From positions 1 through 20,730 of the forward strand of contig JALKBU010000920.1 of assembly GCA_023091735.1 (NCBI GenBank): a stretch of DNA of 20,730 bases, given 5' to 3'. The notes beneath the pieces are model-generated. The model saw only the letters and a program-made list of their open reading frames with translations. It had not been told where the DNA came from and ran no database searches. How positions within the stretch are numbered: position 1 is the first letter of the stretch; every line of letters starts with the position of its first letter. Below are positions 17,082 through 20,730 of this stretch, piece by piece. Position numbers and translations under genes: made by a program. This stretch comes from Trichomonas tenax (Eukaryota > Parabasalia > Trichomonadida > Trichomonadidae).

Positions 17082-17870
17082 ATGAATCTCGTTATCTTCG
17101 ACTCCAAAGGTAACACATTGGTTAAATATCCGAATTCCTCAGCGAAAGAGGACGAAGAGACAAATTTTCAAGGAGTTTTATCAATCGTAGGTCCAATATC
17201 GAAACATGAAAAGTCGTTTTTGTTCACGTTAACCATTGGAAAGTACAATGTGGACGTTTTCTACGGCTTTGGGTATTACATTTTATCGATTATCGATGAT
17301 AATACAAAATCAGATTTGAAATCTTGCAATTCTTTCTATGCATATGCAGTTAGAAACTACTTCAATAAGTATTATAGCAAGAAAATTAACAACGGAGAGA
17401 TGCCAGCAAACATTTACGATTCGTTTTTAGAAATTATTCCTCGAGATCCTTTAAAATTCATACAATATACATTACAATCGCTTCTATCAAACGAAATAGA
17501 ATACGTTTCTTTCTTAACAAGAGGAAATCGCGTTTTACATTCAGTTGGAAAACCATCTGAAGAACCAGAACAGTTTATTTTCTCATGGTGTGCTGCGCTC
17601 AACTCTATAGATGCAATTGGTGAAGAAAATTACTCGAAAGTTGAAGATTATTCGAAAGTTTCCGTATTTAGATTTTCAAGTTCGATCAACATTGTTTGTT
17701 ACACAAGACATGACTCAACAATACAGTTCATGACTGGATTTCTTGATTCAATGCATAAAACAGTATTAAGCTGGGAAAATCTGTTCATAAAAGTAGAAAG
17801 ATTTACTCCGAAGCAGCCAGAAATGCCGCCTATGAGCGGAAGATCACGCCACGGCCGCTTATCCATTTAA
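17082..17870 (+). CDS. Two-domain protein, possibly longin-like
   Basis: 262 residues with no signal peptide or membrane segment. Residues 1-120 begin MNLVIFDSKGNTLVKYPN and show alternating beta-strands (FLFTLTIGKYNVDVFYGFGY, ILSII at 67-71) followed by a helix with aromatic spacing (SFYAYAVRNYFNKYY, 84-98). That order suits a longin/roadblock-type fold as found in SNAREs, adaptors and trafficking GEF complexes. Residues about 123-240 repeat the plan: helix, EYVSFLTRGNRVLHS (140-154), strands VFRFSSSINIVCYTR (195-209) and a helix. So a tandem of two small alpha/beta domains is plausible, as in some vesicle-trafficking regulators. YSKV occurs twice at 184-187 and 190-193, a small duplication. 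The C-terminus is basic (SGRSRHGRLSI). The fold call comes from reading pattern only; the family is not recognised. The gene is secure: strong Inr, short leader and TAAA stop. Confidence 0.85.
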   Translation: MNLVIFDSKGNTLVKYPNSSAKEDEETNFQGVLSIVGPISKHEKSFLFTLTIGKYNVDVFYGFGYYILSIIDDNTKSDLKSCNSFYAYAVRNYFNKYYSKKINNGEMPANIYDSFLEIIPRDPLKFIQYTLQSLLSNEIEYVSFLTRGNRVLHSVGKPSEEPEQFIFSWCAALNSIDAIGEENYSKVEDYSKVSVFRFSSSINIVCYTRHDSTIQFMTGFLDSMHKTVLSWENLFIKVERFTPKQPEMPPMSGRSRHGRLSI

Positions 17871-18455
17871 ACATGTTATATTATATATTAACTGTCTTCT
17901 ATCTCAATATATCATTGGAATGTTCATTATTTTAGTGTTTATTCAAATTGTTTTTTTTTAAGTAATAAAAGAATTGAAGAAAATAAATGGAGGAAATTAT
18001 GTTTCCATTTTTAAGTAACAAAGGAATTTCATAATCTTGTTGAAATTGAGGAAAACAAAGCTAGAAATATAAATCAAAACATTTTTTGAATCAAAAAACA
18101 AGAGATAAATAGAAGTAATTTTAGTACACTGACAAATAATTATCACTGTGAGGTATTGTCAAATATCTTTAGTGATATCTCATGTGAAGAAGCAATTTTA
18201 TTCAAATCTCTCGTATAACTCGATTATAGTCACCAAAGTGTATAGCTGCAAGTATAACCTCTAACTATCAGTAAATTTTACTCACCATACCTTTTTCTTA
18301 CTAATTGCTTGGAATTGTTAGCATAGTATCCAATATCACTGCAACTATTAATATATGTTTTACGGCTAAATATGGCAATCGTTATGAATGAAGAAATAGT
18401 TTGAAAGTTTTTAGTAACCTTATTTAACGGTTATAACCGCCAATACTTAAATTGA
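17871..18455. other. Intergenic region
   Basis: AT-rich spacer after the 262-residue gene. There is no frame of interest, no promoter motif close to the following remnant, and no RNA gene. Confidence 0.5.
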
Positions 18456-19374
18456 TGTATTTCAATCAAATCATACACATACAAATATTACCATGACACA
18501 TCTCCTATAGCATATGAATCCCCATATTCCGAATACTACTTTAAATATTACGCATTCGAAAATCTCGCGAATAGTTGTATTTTTTTTAAATATGCTCAAG
18601 AATTAAATTGTACAATATTATATTGCTCATTTTATAATTATTCATCCAGTTCTGATGGAGGATTTATATTTTATAATACTTTAGGAAATTTTGATATTGA
18701 ATATTCTTGTGCTCAAAAATGCTATAGCTCCGGTGTGAATGGAATATTTTTAACTTCTACTACAAATCAAGCTCATAACCACACATTAGAATATTGTTCG
18801 ATCCAATATAAAAATGAAATAAAATCAAAATCAGCATCATTGACTTTGTTTGTTTCAGGTTCAATTGATATCGAAGAATTAAACTCAAGTTATAATAAGA
18901 ATTCTCAGTTAGAAAACGGTTTCGGTGCTACAACCGGAATGGACTTAATTGCAAAATGTTGTTAATAACTCAGCCAACACTGTTATCAGTCTATGGTATA
19001 ATGATAAATATTGTATCAGTCATTGCAATGTAATAAAGAATACTGCTACGCATGGTGTTTTATCAGCGTGGGGTACAAAAGTTCAAGTTATACATTGCAG
19101 TTTTTTGGAGAATACAAATACATTTTTCACTGATCCCACAAACAGAAAAGGATATATTTCATTGATCAATGTTTCTATTGATGAATCGATCGATAGTTTT
19201 GAAAGAGTTAACGGGACTCACATAGGGACAGTTCCATTTCAAATAAACTTATGTTTGTATTCTTCTGGTTTATGTATTGTTTATTGTTTGCCATCTGAAG
19301 TTGCGGATAGAAAAGTTTATATGATTTTTGATTTGTGCGAAATATTTTTGGCTCTTTTATATGATTATATATAA
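18456..19374 (+). pseudogene. Frameshifted Pmp-like beta-helix surface protein remnant
   Basis: The frame opens after a TGA at 18453 and runs to a TAA at 18963-18965. It reads aromatic/Asn/Cys-rich sequence: ESPYSEYYFKYYAFENLANS, CTILYCSFYNYSSSSDGGF, IEYSCAQKCYSSGVNGIF and SASLTLFVSGSIDIEELN. This matches the trichomonad beta-helix (Pmp-like) surface family. A one-base shift near 18949-18963 moves the signal to the next frame: VVNNSANTVISLWYNDKYC, CNVIKNTATHGVLSAW and VQVIHCSFLENTN, which continues to 19374. The joined remnant covers about 300 residues. It has no ATG-led signal peptide, and the expected C-terminal membrane anchor and basic tail are not clear, so both ends are missing. The same family appears at 5721-6188. 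Confidence 0.62.
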
Positions 19375-19801
19375 AGCTTTCATTCCACTTAATGGAGAGC
19401 ATACACTTACACTATATTGCAGCATCATTTAATTACACAAGAAAGAGGCCGAGTTTTCGAATTTATAACATCGTGAATGATGCCAAATTGAATTTTCAAA
19501 ATGAGCAATTTATTTCATTTTATTTCTGCAAGACACTTTAGGGAATATAGATTCATAATAGCCTTACAAAAAAGGCGCATGTATTTTAGTTAATTTGTCA
19601 CGAAAATGTTAAATTTTCCTTGCAACATTGTGAATCTTGAAAAAGGAATTTCTTCTAAGACAATGATAGCGTAATGCAAAGGAGAAAATCACCGATAAAC
19701 AAAGAATATATTATTAATATCTATGAATAACAAAATCAATACCTTCACTAAACTGAAAACAAAATGTTCGCATTTCTATTTTAAGGTTAATTCATTTTTA
19801 A
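19375..19801. other. Intergenic region with Inr near its right end
   Basis: AT-rich spacer with no gene. The only assignable element is the TCATTTTTA initiator at 19792-19800. Confidence 0.5.
19792..19800 (+). promoter_or_regulatory. Inr core promoter of MBL-fold gene
   Basis: TCATTTTTA lies one base before the ATG at 19802 and matches the trichomonad initiator. If A at 19794 is +1, the leader is only about 8 nt, normal for these protists. Confidence 0.6.
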
Positions 19802-20458
19802 ATGAAAATTGAAACACTAGTGAACAATTGTGACGATGAAAACACATATGTTTTCTATGATGGAAACAACGTCGGTGTTGTCGACCCTGGAGATCAGCCA
19901 CAGAAAGTTTTTAAGTTTATACAAAAAAATAAAATCCAAAATCCAAAAGTATCAATTTTACTTACACACGGACACTATGATCACATAGCTGGCATTAATG
20001 CCATCTGTGGAGCTCTAGATGTTCAGCATATTTTTATTGGAATAAATGAAGAAGCTTTTTTATACAAAGTTGGCTTAAATTTATCATCAGAAGATGGTGA
20101 GCCATATGTTCTTGATGCCAAATACAAAGATTTAGTTAAAAAATTAAAAGAAGATAATAAAATTTCCGTTGGAAAGTACCAATTTCGTATAATGGACATC
20201 CCTGGACATACTCCTGGCGGACTGTTCTATATTTGCGATGAAGAAAAGATGATATTTACAGGAGATTCATTATTTGAAGGAACAATTGGAAACACATCTT
20301 TTCCTGGTGGAAATTACGATATACTGATGAAAAGCTTGAAGCGTGCAGTCAGTATTTTGCCTGATGAATATAAAATTTATCCTGGCCATTCTGATTCATC
20401 AACAATTGGTCGTGTAAAGAAATACAATAATTACATATCCTTGGCAATGTTTAAGTGA
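19802..20458 (+). CDS. Metallo-beta-lactamase-fold hydrolase (glyoxalase II-like)
   Basis: 218 residues, a compact soluble MBL-fold hydrolase. All metal ligands of a two-metal site are visible: LTHGHYDH (54-61) gives H56, H58, D60 and H61; IPGHTPGG (133-140) gives H136; FTGDSLFEG (152-160) gives D155; YPGHSD (193-198) gives H196. The length and the GHTPGG / GDSLF.G.IG / YPGH order match the short bacterial-type hydroxyacylglutathione hydrolase-like (YcbL-like) group, which lacks the extra C-terminal glutathione-binding domain of classical glyoxalase II (about 250-260). The likely reaction is hydrolysis of a thioester or similar ester; the substrate is unknown, and glutathione is not expected in trichomonads. 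Many trichomonad enzymes of this type are thought to come from bacteria, so transfer is plausible, but codon use here is AT-rich like the host. There is no targeting signal. The start is fixed by the adjacent Inr. Confidence 0.93.
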   Translation: MKIETLVNNCDDENTYVFYDGNNVGVVDPGDQPQKVFKFIQKNKIQNPKVSILLTHGHYDHIAGINAICGALDVQHIFIGINEEAFLYKVGLNLSSEDGEPYVLDAKYKDLVKKLKEDNKISVGKYQFRIMDIPGHTPGGLFYICDEEKMIFTGDSLFEGTIGNTSFPGGNYDILMKSLKRAVSILPDEYKIYPGHSDSSTIGRVKKYNNYISLAMFK

Positions 20459-20730
20459 TCATATATTGTACTATGTTTTTTGAAGATTTAAAAATCAATT
20501 TTATATATCTCATTTTATTAGCTTTTTTTAGTCATTTATATTATATTTTCATTCTAAAAATGAGTTAACTTTCAGAATTTGATCCATTTATAATATATAT
20601 AGTAGTAGTAATAGAAGGGGGTTAGTTGCCAAAATTTGCAAATGCATCAATGTAATCATTTATGATGTATTGACCCCATTTTTGAAGGATTTAACGCTTA
20701 ATTTCCGACAGACTAAACGATTCAATATTA
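20459..20730. other. 3' flank, right edge
   Basis: AT-rich DNA after the hydrolase stop. It contains a short TAG run (about 20601-20609) and a GGGGGTTAG stretch at about 20619. An imperfect inverted repeat occurs around 20649-20673 (CAATGTAATCAT / ATGATGTATTG). No gene is visible. Confidence 0.5.

Overview
The window looks like nuclear DNA of a parabasalid (trichomonad) protist, most likely a Tritrichomonas-type species. The evidence is: a strongly AT-rich background; protein genes without recognisable introns; very short 5' leaders; copies of the trichomonad initiator (Inr, TCA-Y-T/A type, here TCACTTTTCATT or close variants) just upstream of ATGs at about 3931 (minus), 10945, 17082 and 19802; stop codons that often form TAAA; and decayed members of families that are hugely expanded in trichomonads (BspA-like leucine-rich repeat proteins, ankyrin proteins, Pmp-like beta-helix surface proteins). 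The species assignment is an inference.

Layout. 1-540: intergenic, with a TTAG microsatellite, a G tract and a GC-rich hairpin. 541-1550 (minus): a decayed gene of unknown family, rebuilt across three in-frame stops and a frameshift. 2678-3121 (+): small coiled-coil protein. 3635-3931 (minus): small single-pass membrane protein. 4741-7147 (+): scattered ankyrin-repeat modules separated by non-coding spacers, interrupted by a beta-helix surface-protein fragment (5721-6188) and a cluster of inverted repeats (6574-6685). 7304-7972 (+): UMP-CMP/adenylate kinase ending in a prenylation-type CaaX box. 8558-9178 (+): free-standing EMAPII/Arc1p-type tRNA-binding protein. 9807-10088 (minus): bZIP-like protein with a degenerate basic region. 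10930-11654 (+): BspA-like pseudogene with a preserved Inr. 11709-14900 (minus): large HEAT-repeat protein resembling condensin subunit D3. 17082-17870 (+): 262-residue protein, possibly longin-like. 18456-19374 (+): frameshifted beta-helix surface-protein remnant. 19802-20458 (+): metallo-beta-lactamase-fold hydrolase.

The intact genes are unrelated housekeeping functions (nucleotide kinase, tRNA handling, chromosome structure, possible trafficking, thioester or glyoxalase-type hydrolase), each with its own promoter. There is no sign of operons. The kinase and the tRNA-binding gene are distinctly richer in G/C-ending codons than their neighbours, as expected for highly expressed trichomonad genes. 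The rest is a graveyard of expanded surface and ankyrin families. I saw no rRNA or tRNA genes, CRISPR arrays or complete transposons.
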